A stretch of 64,000 nt of DNA from Pseudoflavonifractor sp902362925 (lineage in GTDB: Bacteria; Bacillota; Clostridia; Oscillospirales; Oscillospiraceae): the NCBI GenBank assembly GCA_902362925.1, contig CABIYL010000002.1; one strand, given 5' to 3'. Of the stretch, positions 8,740 to 16,117 are shown one piece after another. A program made the translations under genes and the position numbers. The notes beneath the pieces are model-generated. The model saw only the letters and a list, made by a program, of their open reading frames with translations, was not told the origin of the DNA and searched no databases. Within the stretch, counting starts at the first letter, position 1; every line of letters begins with the position of its first letter.

Positions 8740-8829
8740 GTTGGAGCGGCAGGGAGCTTTACGGCTCCCCCAACCGGTCAAAACTTTCCAATTAAAATAT
8801 ACCTCAAAAATTTAAAGGAGTGTTTTGCC

Positions 8830-9447
8830 ATGAAAGAGCCCAAAATCCGTAAGATCGTAACCAACCTGGAAGAGGTCTTCTATGAGGGCGGCGCTGATAT
8901 GCCCGTCGAGAACGGCGAGAAGAAGTCCATCAAGACCGTCTCCGTTGCTGCCGTTATCAAGAACCCCTATGCCGGCAAGTGGCAGGAGGACCTGAGCGAG
9001 CTGACCGAGTACGGCGAGTACCTGGGCGATCTGCTGGCCCGCAAGGGTGCCGAGCTGCTGGGCGCTGAGAACGTCGAGACCTACGGCAAGGGCTGCATCG
9101 TGGGCACCGACGGCGAGCTGGAGCATTCCTCCGCTATGCTGCACCCCAAGGCCGGCAAGCCCATCCGCGCTGCTATCGGCGGCGGCAAGTCCATCATCCC
9201 CTCCAACGAGAAGGTCGGCGGCGTCGGCGCTTCCCTGGACATCTCCCTGCACTTCAAGGATGCCGCTTTCGTGCGCACCCACTACGGCTCCTTCGAGGTC
9301 CGTGTGCCCGATGCCCCCAAGGCTGACGAGATCGTCATGGCCGTTGTCCTGGCCGACGGTGGCCGTCCCCACGCCACTGTGAACGGCGTCGGCCGTATCG
9401 GCGGCCTGCAGAAGTCCGAGGCCAAGTGCGAGGACGGAATGCACTAA
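8830..9447 (+). CDS. PF06684-like (amino acid synthesis family) protein of unknown role
   Basis: A 205-aa soluble protein without signal peptide or membrane segments. It looks like the so-called amino acid synthesis family (PF06684/DUF1185), with the blocks ELLGAENVETYGKGCIVG, GKPIRAAIGGGKSIIPS and ADGGRPHATVNGVG. Members are often found near amidohydrolases, but no reaction is firmly assigned to my knowledge. Its place between the hnr module and hgd, and a strong ribosome-binding site (AAAGGAG), suggest a real function in the pathway, perhaps in handling an unstable intermediate such as 2-formylglutarate. A strong terminator follows directly. Confidence 0.7.
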   Translation: MKEPKIRKIVTNLEEVFYEGGADMPVENGEKKSIKTVSVAAVIKNPYAGKWQEDLSELTEYGEYLGDLLARKGAELLGAENVETYGKGCIVGTDGELEHSSAMLHPKAGKPIRAAIGGGKSIIPSNEKVGGVGASLDISLHFKDAAFVRTHYGSFEVRVPDAPKADEIVMAVVLADGGRPHATVNGVGRIGGLQKSEAKCEDGMH

Positions 9448-9480
9448 GCTGTTGCAGCGAATCTGACAGAGACTTGAAAA

Positions 9481-9522
9481 AAGGCCCCCGACCGACCCAA
9501 TGGAGCTGGTCGGGGGCCTTTT
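9481..9522 (+). terminator. Intrinsic terminator after the ena-hnr unit
   Basis: AAGGCCCCCGACC (9481-9493) pairs perfectly with GGTCGGGGGCCTT (9508-9520) and ends in TTTT. It closes the first transcription unit of the cluster and implies a new promoter or read-through for hgd onwards. Confidence 0.88.
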
Positions 9523-9575
9523 CCAAGACGAAATTCAAAACGGAATGGCGATATTGAACATGAGAGAAGATATCG

Positions 9576-9657
9576 GTTCAGACCGTTGAGAATGCCGGTC
9601 CCCCCGGCAGAATCCGGTTTCAAAAACTGGGGAACCATCGTTCCCAACGGTCTGAAC
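9576..9657 (+). ncRNA. Candidate structured RNA: four-way junction upstream of hgd
   Basis: A 13-bp closing helix (GTTCAGACCGTTG 9576-9588 with CAACGGTCTGAAC 9645-9657) encloses three consecutive hairpins. These are TGCCGG/CCGGCA (9593-9609), an 8-pair helix with two G-U pairs (9613-9631), and GGAAC/GTTCC (9631-9644), almost without unpaired linker on the 3' side. It lies after a terminator and 71 nt before the hgd start. It matches no riboswitch class I recognise and is not a tRNA (no 7-bp acceptor or T-loop). It could be a regulatory leader, or a small inverted-repeat element. Confidence 0.55.
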
Positions 9658-9728
9658 AAGGCTTTATAGAGAAGAACGCTCGAAACAGAGGGAATCAATA
9701 AATCGAAATAGAAATGGAGTGCATGAAA

Positions 9729-10634
9729 ATGAAGATTGGTTTCATCGGTCTTGGCGCAATGGGTCGCCCCATGGCCACCAACCTGCTGACCGCCGGCTAC
9801 GAGGTCCATGCCTTTGACGTGGTCGAGGCCGCCGTGAAGGAGATGGAGGGCAAGGGCGCCATCGGCCACCCCTCCGCCGGTGAGATGGCCGGTCATGTTG
9901 ACGTCATCATCTGCTCCCTGCCCAACGCCAAGATCGTGGAAGGCACCATGTGCGGCAAGAACGGCGTGTTTGAGAACTGCAAAGAGGGCACCGTCATCAT
10001 CGACATGAGCTCCGTGGCTCCCAACACCACCAAGGCCATGGCCAAGAAGGCCGCCGAGAAGGGCATCCACTACATCGACGCCCCCGTCAGCGGCGGTGTC
10101 TCCGGCGCTGCTGCCGGCACCCTGACCATCATGGTGGGCGCTGACGACGAGACCTTCAACAAGGTCAAGCCCATCTTCGACGTGCTGGGCAAGAACATCT
10201 ACCACGTTGGCGAGGCCGGCGGCGGCGACGCCATCAAGATGGTCAACAACCTGCTGCTGGGCTGCAACATGGCCGCTCTGGCCGAGGCCCTGACCCTGGG
10301 CGTGAAGTGCGGCCTGTCCGTGGAGACTATGAAGGAGGTCATCTCCGTGTCCTCCGGCCGCAGCTACGCTCTGGACGCCAAGCTGGAGAAGTTCATCATG
10401 GCCGGCCAGTTCAACGGCGGCTTCGCGGTTGACCTGCAGTACAAGGACCTGGGCCTGGCCCTGGAGGCCTCCCGGGACGAGAAGGTGCCCCTGCCCATGA
10501 CCGCCGCTGCCGTCCAGGTGTACGAGATGGCCCGTGCCAAGGGCCAGGGCCGGGAGGATATGTCCTCCGTGGTCAAGGTCTGGGAGGACCTGACCGGCGC
10601 GAAGATCCACGGCGAGGCCGAGAAAGGAGCCTGA
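9729..10634 (+). CDS. hgd: 2-(Hydroxymethyl)glutarate dehydrogenase
   Basis: A 301-aa member of the beta-hydroxyacid dehydrogenase (3-hydroxyisobutyrate dehydrogenase) family. It reduces 2-formylglutarate to 2-(hydroxymethyl)glutarate with NADH. The Rossmann motif GFIGLGAMG is at residues 4-12, the substrate-binding DAPVSGGVSGA in the middle, and the catalytic lysine is K170 in GGGDAIKMVNN. The length matches the E. barkeri enzyme. The start at 9729 is preferred over ATGs at 9714 and 9723, because GGAG (9716-9719) lies 9 nt before 9729 and the family begins with MKIGFIG. Four bases separate its stop from ndhF. Without the context it could pass for a tartronate semialdehyde reductase. Confidence 0.9.
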   Translation: MKIGFIGLGAMGRPMATNLLTAGYEVHAFDVVEAAVKEMEGKGAIGHPSAGEMAGHVDVIICSLPNAKIVEGTMCGKNGVFENCKEGTVIIDMSSVAPNTTKAMAKKAAEKGIHYIDAPVSGGVSGAAAGTLTIMVGADDETFNKVKPIFDVLGKNIYHVGEAGGGDAIKMVNNLLLGCNMAALAEALTLGVKCGLSVETMKEVISVSSGRSYALDAKLEKFIMAGQFNGGFAVDLQYKDLGLALEASRDEKVPLPMTAAAVQVYEMARAKGQGREDMSSVVKVWEDLTGAKIHGEAEKGA

Positions 10635-10638
10635 ACTG

Positions 10639-11508
10639 ATGAAGCCCTTTACTTATCACGCCCCCACCACAGTGGCTGAAGCTGTGGAAATGCTGGACAA
10701 GTACCAGAGCAGCTGCGCTGTGGTCGCCGGCGGTACCGACGTTGTCATCGAGCTCAACGAGCGTCACAAGACTCCTGAGCACGTCATCAGCATCAGCAAG
10801 CTGGACGAGCTGCGCTATGTGAAGGAAGAGGACGGCATGGTGAAGATCGGCGCCCTCACCACCTTCAACGACCTGGAGAACAACCCCTACGTGAAGGAGA
10901 AGCTGCCCGCCCTGTACGAGACCGCCATCCATGTGGGTTCTCCCCAGATCCGGAATCTGGGCACCATCGGCGGCAACGTGGTCAACGCCTCCGTGGCCGG
11001 CGACTCCCCCACGACTCTGGTCACCCTGGGCGCCTCCGTGGTGCTGCGCAGCGCCAAGGGCGAGCGCATCATGACCATCGAGGACTTCAACAAGGGCCCC
11101 GGCAACTGCGCCATCCGGCCCGACGAGCTGATGGTCGAGGCCCGCTTCCCTGTCATCGGCCCCGATGAGGCCGTTGGCTACTTCAAGATCGGCAAGCGTA
11201 AGTCCCTGGCCATCGTGGTGCTGGCTGTCAGCATCTACGTCAAGCGCACCGCCGACAACAAGGTGGAGGACTGCCGCGTGGTCCTGGGCGCCGTGAGCAA
11301 GCACCCCATGCGCTCCCCCGAGCTGGAGAAGCTCCTCAAGGGCAAGTCTCTGGAGGCCGGCGTGCTGTATGATACCCTGCCCGCCTTTACCGATGCCGTC
11401 CAGGCCGCTATCCCCACCCGTCCCTCCGTCGTCTACAAGCGCGAGGGCGTCCGCGGCGCGGCCCGCCGGTGCTACGACCAGATTCTCAGCCAGCTGGGCC
11501 TGGCCTGA
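10639..11508 (+). CDS. ndhF: Nicotinate dehydrogenase, FAD subunit
   Basis: A 289-aa FAD-binding subunit of the molybdenum hydroxylase (xanthine dehydrogenase) family. The FAD-binding motifs are VVAGGTDVVIELNERH near residue 30 and RNLGTIGGNVVNAS near residue 95, followed by the CO-dehydrogenase-type C-terminal domain. In the complex it passes electrons from the iron-sulfur subunit to NADP. AAAGGAG (10623-10629) lies 9 nt before the ATG. It is tightly packed with hgd, ndhS and ndhLM. Generic annotation would call it a xanthine dehydrogenase FAD subunit. The pathway context makes nicotinate the likely substrate. Confidence 0.9.
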   Translation: MKPFTYHAPTTVAEAVEMLDKYQSSCAVVAGGTDVVIELNERHKTPEHVISISKLDELRYVKEEDGMVKIGALTTFNDLENNPYVKEKLPALYETAIHVGSPQIRNLGTIGGNVVNASVAGDSPTTLVTLGASVVLRSAKGERIMTIEDFNKGPGNCAIRPDELMVEARFPVIGPDEAVGYFKIGKRKSLAIVVLAVSIYVKRTADNKVEDCRVVLGAVSKHPMRSPELEKLLKGKSLEAGVLYDTLPAFTDAVQAAIPTRPSVVYKREGVRGAARRCYDQILSQLGLA

Positions 11509-11525
11509 GCAGGAGGTATCCGAAG

Positions 11526-12011
11526 ATGGAACAGATTCGTATTAATTTTAACCTGAACGGTCACGACGTCTCCGTCATGGCCGACCCCAATAAGCGCCTG
11601 GTGGACTTCCTGCGGGAGGACATGGGCCTGACCAGCGTGAAGGAAGGTTGCGGCGAGGGCGAGTGCGGCGCCTGCACCGTCATCTACAACGGCAACGCCG
11701 TCACCTCCTGCCTGATGCTGGCCGGCCAGGTGGATGGCGGCAGCGTCATCACCCTGGAGGGCGTGACCAAGGAGGACGGCACCCTGGATGTGATCCAGCA
11801 GGCCTTCGTGGACGCCGGCGCTGTCCAGTGCGGCTACTGCACCCCCGGCATGGTCCTGTCCGCCAAGGCCCTGCTGGACAAGAACCCCCATGCCACCAAA
11901 GCTGAGATTCAGCGTGCCATGTCCGGCAACCTCTGCCGCTGCACTGGCTACACCAAGATTGTGAAGGCCGTGGAGATGGCCCGCGATGCGAAGGGAGGCA
12001 CCGAGGCATGA
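11526..12011 (+). CDS. ndhS: Nicotinate dehydrogenase, iron-sulfur subunit
   Basis: A 161-aa subunit with two [2Fe-2S] clusters. The plant-ferredoxin-type cluster uses C42, C47, C50 and C62. The second uses C102, C105, C137 and C139 in the helical domain (QCGYCTPGM and NLCRCTGY). It carries electrons from the molybdenum centre to the FAD of NdhF. The start at 11526 is chosen because AGGAGG precedes it and the protein then begins at the ferredoxin fold. Its TGA overlaps the ATG of the next gene (ATGA), implying coupled translation. Confidence 0.93.
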   Translation: MEQIRINFNLNGHDVSVMADPNKRLVDFLREDMGLTSVKEGCGEGECGACTVIYNGNAVTSCLMLAGQVDGGSVITLEGVTKEDGTLDVIQQAFVDAGAVQCGYCTPGMVLSAKALLDKNPHATKAEIQRAMSGNLCRCTGYTKIVKAVEMARDAKGGTEA

Positions 12012-14323
12012 AACCTGAGACCGCTGTGAAGGAGAAGAGCAATCTGATCGTCTCCACCGCCAACAAGAACGAGTACTCCGTCCTGGGCAAGAGCGTGATC
12101 AAAAAGGATACCATGGAGAAGATCACCGGTACTGCCAAGTTCGCTGCCGACATGGAGATGCCCAACATGCTCTACGGCGGCGTGTTCCGCAGCACCATCT
12201 GCCATGGCGTCATCAAGAGCTTCGACGCTTCCGCCGCTCTGGCCATCCCCGGTGTTGTGACCGTCCGCACCTCCAAGGACATCCCCGGCAAGAACCGCAT
12301 CGGCATCATCATCAAGGATGAGCCCATCCTGGTGGACGACAAGATCCGCCGCTACGGCGACGCCATCGCCGTGGTGGCCGCCGAGACCCCTGAGCTGGTT
12401 CAGGAGGCTCTGGACGCCATCAAGGTGGAGTACGAGGAGTACGAGCCGGTGCTGAGCATGGAGCGTGCCGCCGAGGCCGACGCCCCCATTGTCCACGGCA
12501 CCACCAACGTCCACCAGAAGAAGCACCTGGAGCACGGCAACGTGGACGAGGCCTTCAAGCAGTGCGACATCATCATCGAGAACGACTACGAGACCCCCAT
12601 GCTCTCCCACATGTTCATTGAACCTGACGCGGGTATCGCTACTTATGAGAACGGCATCATGACCGTTTACTGCTCCACCCAGAACCCCCACTATGACCGC
12701 GGCGAGATCGCCGGCATGCTGGGCTTCCCCCAGAACCGGGTGTCCACCATCCAGGTCACCACCGGCGGCGGCTTCGGCGGCAAGCTGGACATCTCCGTCC
12801 AGTGCCACGCGGCCCTGCTGTCCTACTACACCGGCCGCCCCGTGAAGATCGTCCGCTCCCGTCTGGAGTCCACCATGGTCTCCTCCAAGCGCCACCCCAT
12901 GAAGATGCACTACAAGACCGGCGCTACCAAGGACGGCAAGATCCTGGCTGTTGAGGCCACCCTGCTGGGCGACACCGGCGCCTACGCCTCCTACGGCCCC
13001 GCCGTTATCACCCGTGCCGTGGTGCACGCCGCCGGCCCCTACGAGGTGCCCAATGTGCGCATTGACGCCACCTTCTACTACACCAACAACCCCATGGCCG
13101 GCGCCTTCCGCGGATTCGGCGTGCCCCAGGTGGCCACCGCTCACGAGGGCCAGATGAATGCTCTGGCCAAGGCCCTGAACATGGACCCCATCGACATCCG
13201 TATCCTCAACGCCCACCGGCCCGGCAGCGTCACTCCCACCGGTCAGGTCCTGGGCGAGGACGTGGGCTTCATCCAGTGCCTGGAGGCCGCCAAGGCCAAG
13301 GCCAAGGAGGTTCTGCCTCCCTGCGAGCCCTCTGCCCCCAACAAGCGCCGTGGCCGCGGCTATGGCTGCATGTACTACGGCATCGGCAACACCGGCCTGC
13401 CCAACCCCGCCGGCGCCTTCATCGAGGTGCTGCCTGACGCCAGCGTCAACCTGATGGTGGGCTGCGCCGATATCGGCCAGGGCTCCACCTCCGCCATGGC
13501 TCAGATCGCCGCCGAGGAGCTGGGCCTGGAGTACGAGGACATCCGCGTCACCCCCGCCAACACCCAGGTCACCCCCGAGGGCGGCGCCACCTCCGCCAGC
13601 CGCCAGACCTTCATCTCCGGCTCCGCCACCATGCTGGCCGCCCGGATGGCCAAGAAGACCCTGGCTGAGGTCGCCTCCAAGTTCCTCAACGTGCCCGAGG
13701 AGAAGCTCATCTTCAAGCACCGTGAGGTCTACTCCGCTGACGACGCCAGCGTGAAGATGACCTACATCGAGCTGATGAACGAGATGAAGCGCCTGGGCAA
13801 GCTGGCTCTGGGCTGCGGCGCGTACAACCCCAGAACCACCGGCCTGAATCCCGACAACATGTTCGGTATCCCCTTCGAGGTCTACTCCTACGCCGCCACC
13901 ATCGTGGACCTGGAGGTGGACGTGGAGACCGGTCTGGTGGACGTGCTCAACGTTATCTCCGCTCACGACGTGGGCACCGCCGTCAACAAGCAGGCCGTTG
14001 AGGGCCAGATTGAGGGCGGCGTAGCCATGGGTATCGGCTTCGCCCTGCTGGAGAAGATCGAGACCAAGAACGGCAAGATCACCAACCCCGTGTTCTCCAA
14101 GTACCTGCTGGCCACCGCCATGGACGTGCCCGAGATCTACCCCATCGTGGTGGAGAGCGGCACCGGCGAGACCGGCCCCTTCGGCGCCAAGGGCGTGGGC
14201 GAGCCCGCCCTGATCCCCACCATCCCCGCCACCGCGGACGCCGTGGAGAACGCGCTGAATATCCGCTTCGGCAAGCTGCCCATCCAGCACCTGGACATCA
14301 TGCGGGAGCTCTATAAGAAATAA
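12008..14323 (+). CDS. ndhLM: Nicotinate dehydrogenase, single-chain molybdopterin subunit (NdhL+NdhM fused)
   Basis: A 771-aa molybdenum hydroxylase subunit. It hydroxylates nicotinate at C6 with water-derived oxygen. Molybdopterin-binding motifs include TTGGGFGGKLD and AGAFRGFGVPQ (first half), GCADIGQGSTSAMAQI (second half), and GAKGVGEP with the presumed catalytic Glu near the C-terminus. In E. barkeri this component is split into NdhL and NdhM, totalling about the same length. Here both halves are continuous with no stop or ribosome-binding site between them. The E. barkeri enzyme carries a labile non-selenocysteine selenium ligand on Mo. No in-frame TGA occurs here, but selenium use cannot be judged from sequence. 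Confidence 0.9.
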   Translation: MKPETAVKEKSNLIVSTANKNEYSVLGKSVIKKDTMEKITGTAKFAADMEMPNMLYGGVFRSTICHGVIKSFDASAALAIPGVVTVRTSKDIPGKNRIGIIIKDEPILVDDKIRRYGDAIAVVAAETPELVQEALDAIKVEYEEYEPVLSMERAAEADAPIVHGTTNVHQKKHLEHGNVDEAFKQCDIIIENDYETPMLSHMFIEPDAGIATYENGIMTVYCSTQNPHYDRGEIAGMLGFPQNRVSTIQVTTGGGFGGKLDISVQCHAALLSYYTGRPVKIVRSRLESTMVSSKRHPMKMHYKTGATKDGKILAVEATLLGDTGAYASYGPAVITRAVVHAAGPYEVPNVRIDATFYYTNNPMAGAFRGFGVPQVATAHEGQMNALAKALNMDPIDIRILNAHRPGSVTPTGQVLGEDVGFIQCLEAAKAKAKEVLPPCEPSAPNKRRGRGYGCMYYGIGNTGLPNPAGAFIEVLPDASVNLMVGCADIGQGSTSAMAQIAAEELGLEYEDIRVTPANTQVTPEGGATSASRQTFISGSATMLAARMAKKTLAEVASKFLNVPEEKLIFKHREVYSADDASVKMTYIELMNEMKRLGKLALGCGAYNPRTTGLNPDNMFGIPFEVYSYAATIVDLEVDVETGLVDVLNVISAHDVGTAVNKQAVEGQIEGGVAMGIGFALLEKIETKNGKITNPVFSKYLLATAMDVPEIYPIVVESGTGETGPFGAKGVGEPALIPTIPATADAVENALNIRFGKLPIQHLDIMRELYKK

Positions 14324-14339
14324 GCACGGAGGTTTTTCC

Positions 14340-15530
14340 ATGAACTGCATTGAAAAATACCTTGCCAGAGCTGCCGGGGTGGAGGAGGCTCATGCGGGCG
14401 ACGACCTGTCCTGCCGTGTGAGCTACGTGGCGGCCCATGACGTGACCGCCCCCATCGCCATCAAGATGTTCCGGGAAATCGGGGTCAAAAAGGTTTTTGA
14501 CCCCGACCGGGTGGTCCTGATTGTGGACCACATCTACCCCGCCGCCACTGAGAAGGCCCGCAACAGCGTGTGGGCCATGGACGATTTCGCCAAGGAGTTC
14601 GGCGTCCACCTCTATCACCGGGGCGAGGGCGTCATCCACCAGCTGATGTACGAGAAGCACCGGGCCAACCCCGGCGACCTCATCGCCATCGCTGACTCCC
14701 ACACCGGCACCTGCGGCGGCTACGGCGTCATGGGCGTGGGCGTGGGCTCCACCGAGCTGGCCGCCGCCATGGCCACCGGCAAGCTGGACCTGGAGGTCCC
14801 CCAGGTGGTCCAGATCCACCTGACCGGCAAGAAGCCCGCCAACGTGTTCGGCAAGGACCTGATCCTGTACCTGGGCAGCGTCTTCGGCACTGACTATCTG
14901 GTGGACAAGGCCCTCCTCTTCACCGGCGAGGGCATTGAGGACTTCTCCGTTGCCGAGCGCATGACCGTGTGCAACATGGGCATCGAGATCGGCAGCATGA
15001 TCACCATCTTCGGCACCACCGCCCTGGAGCCGGACACCGCCGAGGTGCGCGAGGTGAACCTGAGCGAGCTGGAGCCCCAGATCGCCCGGCCCTTCTCTCC
15101 CGCCAACGTGGTTCCTGTCCGCGAGGTGGCCGGCACCCCCGTCACCCAGGTGGTGGTGGGCTCCTGCACCAACGGCCGCATCAACGACATGGAGCAGGTG
15201 GCCAAGGCCTTCGAGGGCAAGAAGGTCCACCCCGACGTGAACACCCTCATCGTCCCCGCCTCCCGCGACGTGCTGGACGAGATGGAGAAGCGGGGCTGGT
15301 GCAAGATCATCCGGGATGCCGGCGCCACCGTGCTCAATCCCGGCTGCGGCCCCTGCTTCGGCGCCCATGAGGGCCTGACCAGCGAGCGTGACGTGGTGGT
15401 CTCCACCACCAACCGCAACTTCCCCGGCCGTATGGGCAGCATGAAGGCCAACATCTACCTGGCCTCTCCCGCCACCGCCGCGGCCACTGCCCTGGCGGGC
15501 AAAATCACCGTTCCGGAGGTGGAGGACTGA
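14340..15530 (+). CDS. dmdA: 2,3-Dimethylmaleate hydratase, large subunit
   Basis: A 396-aa aconitase/isopropylmalate-isomerase large subunit. The [4Fe-4S] ligands are C276 (GSCTNGR), C336 and C339 (PGCGPCFG). In this pathway it hydrates dimethylmaleate to 2,3-dimethylmalate together with DmdB. It is shorter than true LeuC, and no leu genes are nearby. A sequence-only annotation would be 3-isopropylmalate dehydratase, so specificity is inferred from the surrounding complete pathway. The gene starts 16 nt after ndhLM behind GGAGG and ends one base before dmdB. Confidence 0.88.
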   Translation: MNCIEKYLARAAGVEEAHAGDDLSCRVSYVAAHDVTAPIAIKMFREIGVKKVFDPDRVVLIVDHIYPAATEKARNSVWAMDDFAKEFGVHLYHRGEGVIHQLMYEKHRANPGDLIAIADSHTGTCGGYGVMGVGVGSTELAAAMATGKLDLEVPQVVQIHLTGKKPANVFGKDLILYLGSVFGTDYLVDKALLFTGEGIEDFSVAERMTVCNMGIEIGSMITIFGTTALEPDTAEVREVNLSELEPQIARPFSPANVVPVREVAGTPVTQVVVGSCTNGRINDMEQVAKAFEGKKVHPDVNTLIVPASRDVLDEMEKRGWCKIIRDAGATVLNPGCGPCFGAHEGLTSERDVVVSTTNRNFPGRMGSMKANIYLASPATAAATALAGKITVPEVED

Positions 15531-15531
15531 C

Positions 15532-16026
15532 ATGAATACCATTAAGGGCAGAGTCATCGTCCTGGGCGACGATGTGGACACCGATCAGATTCTCCCCGGA
15601 TACGCCATGGCCGAGCCCATGGATCAGCTGGGCAACTTCGCTATGGCCGGTCTGGCCGGCCTGGACTTCAAGTCCGTGTTCCAGCCTGGGGACATTATCG
15701 TGGCTGGACGTAACTTCGGCTGCGGCTCCTCCCGTGAGCAGGCCCCCATCGCCCTCAAGCAGGTGGGTGTGGCTCTGGTCATCGCCAAGGGCTTCGCCCG
15801 AATCTTCCGCCGCAACTCCATCAACATTGGCATGCCCGTGTGGGTGGCTGATGTGGCCGACGAGCTGAAGACCGGCGACGTCATCGAGGCCGACCTGGAG
15901 AAGGGCACCGTCACAGTCAACGGTGAGGTCAAGCAGTTTAACCCCCTGTCCGAGAACGTGCGCAAGACCCTGGAGTACGGCGGCCTGATCCCCCGTGTCC
16001 GGGCTGAGCTGGGCATCGAGGGCTAA
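15532..16026 (+). CDS. dmdB: 2,3-Dimethylmaleate hydratase, small subunit
   Basis: A 164-aa swivel-domain subunit of the aconitase family, with the substrate-binding block GRNFGCGSSREQAP and the N-terminal GRVIVLGDDVDTDQILPG that is typical of LeuD-like small subunits. It completes the active site of DmdA. The genes are separated by one base, consistent with a fixed 1:1 complex. Confidence 0.9.
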   Translation: MNTIKGRVIVLGDDVDTDQILPGYAMAEPMDQLGNFAMAGLAGLDFKSVFQPGDIIVAGRNFGCGSSREQAPIALKQVGVALVIAKGFARIFRRNSINIGMPVWVADVADELKTGDVIEADLEKGTVTVNGEVKQFNPLSENVRKTLEYGGLIPRVRAELGIEG

Positions 16027-16037
16027 TCAAATACCAG

Positions 16038-16070
16038 ACCGGCCCTGCCCACAGGTGGGGCAGGGCCGGT
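16038..16070 (+). other. Intercistronic 13-bp stem-loop between dmdB and mgm
   Basis: ACCGGCCCTGCCC (16038-16050) pairs perfectly with GGGCAGGGCCGGT (16058-16070). No T run follows (GCTGTTGG), so full termination is doubtful. Confidence 0.6.
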
Positions 16071-16117
16071 GCTGTTGGACTGAGAGAGAATTTAAAATCG
16101 GGAAACAAGGTGATATA

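Noticed and set aside
6076..8781. A 901-codon open frame on the minus strand opposite ena, hnr and the UPF0280 gene
   Set aside because: It is a shadow of GC-rich third positions in real plus-strand genes, is made of low-complexity Gly/Ala/His/Val-rich sequence and matches no family. Similar long antisense frames opposite ndhLM (11948-14350), dmdB-mgm (15938-18403), xpk (47016-49412) and the activase (55137-56918) were dismissed for the same reason.
9576..9657. tRNA gene
   Set aside because: The cloverleaf-like four-way junction has a 13-bp closing stem, loops of 3-5 nt and no T-loop or CCA-side features.
10639..14323. Xanthine dehydrogenase or carbon monoxide dehydrogenase
   Set aside because: The same domain set would be annotated this way, but linkage with hnr, ena and hgd points to nicotinate dehydrogenase.
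14340..16026. 3-Isopropylmalate dehydratase (leuCD)
   Set aside because: The aconitase-family subunits are short, no leuA/leuB is adjacent, and the surrounding genes supply every other step of nicotinate fermentation, so dmdAB fits better.
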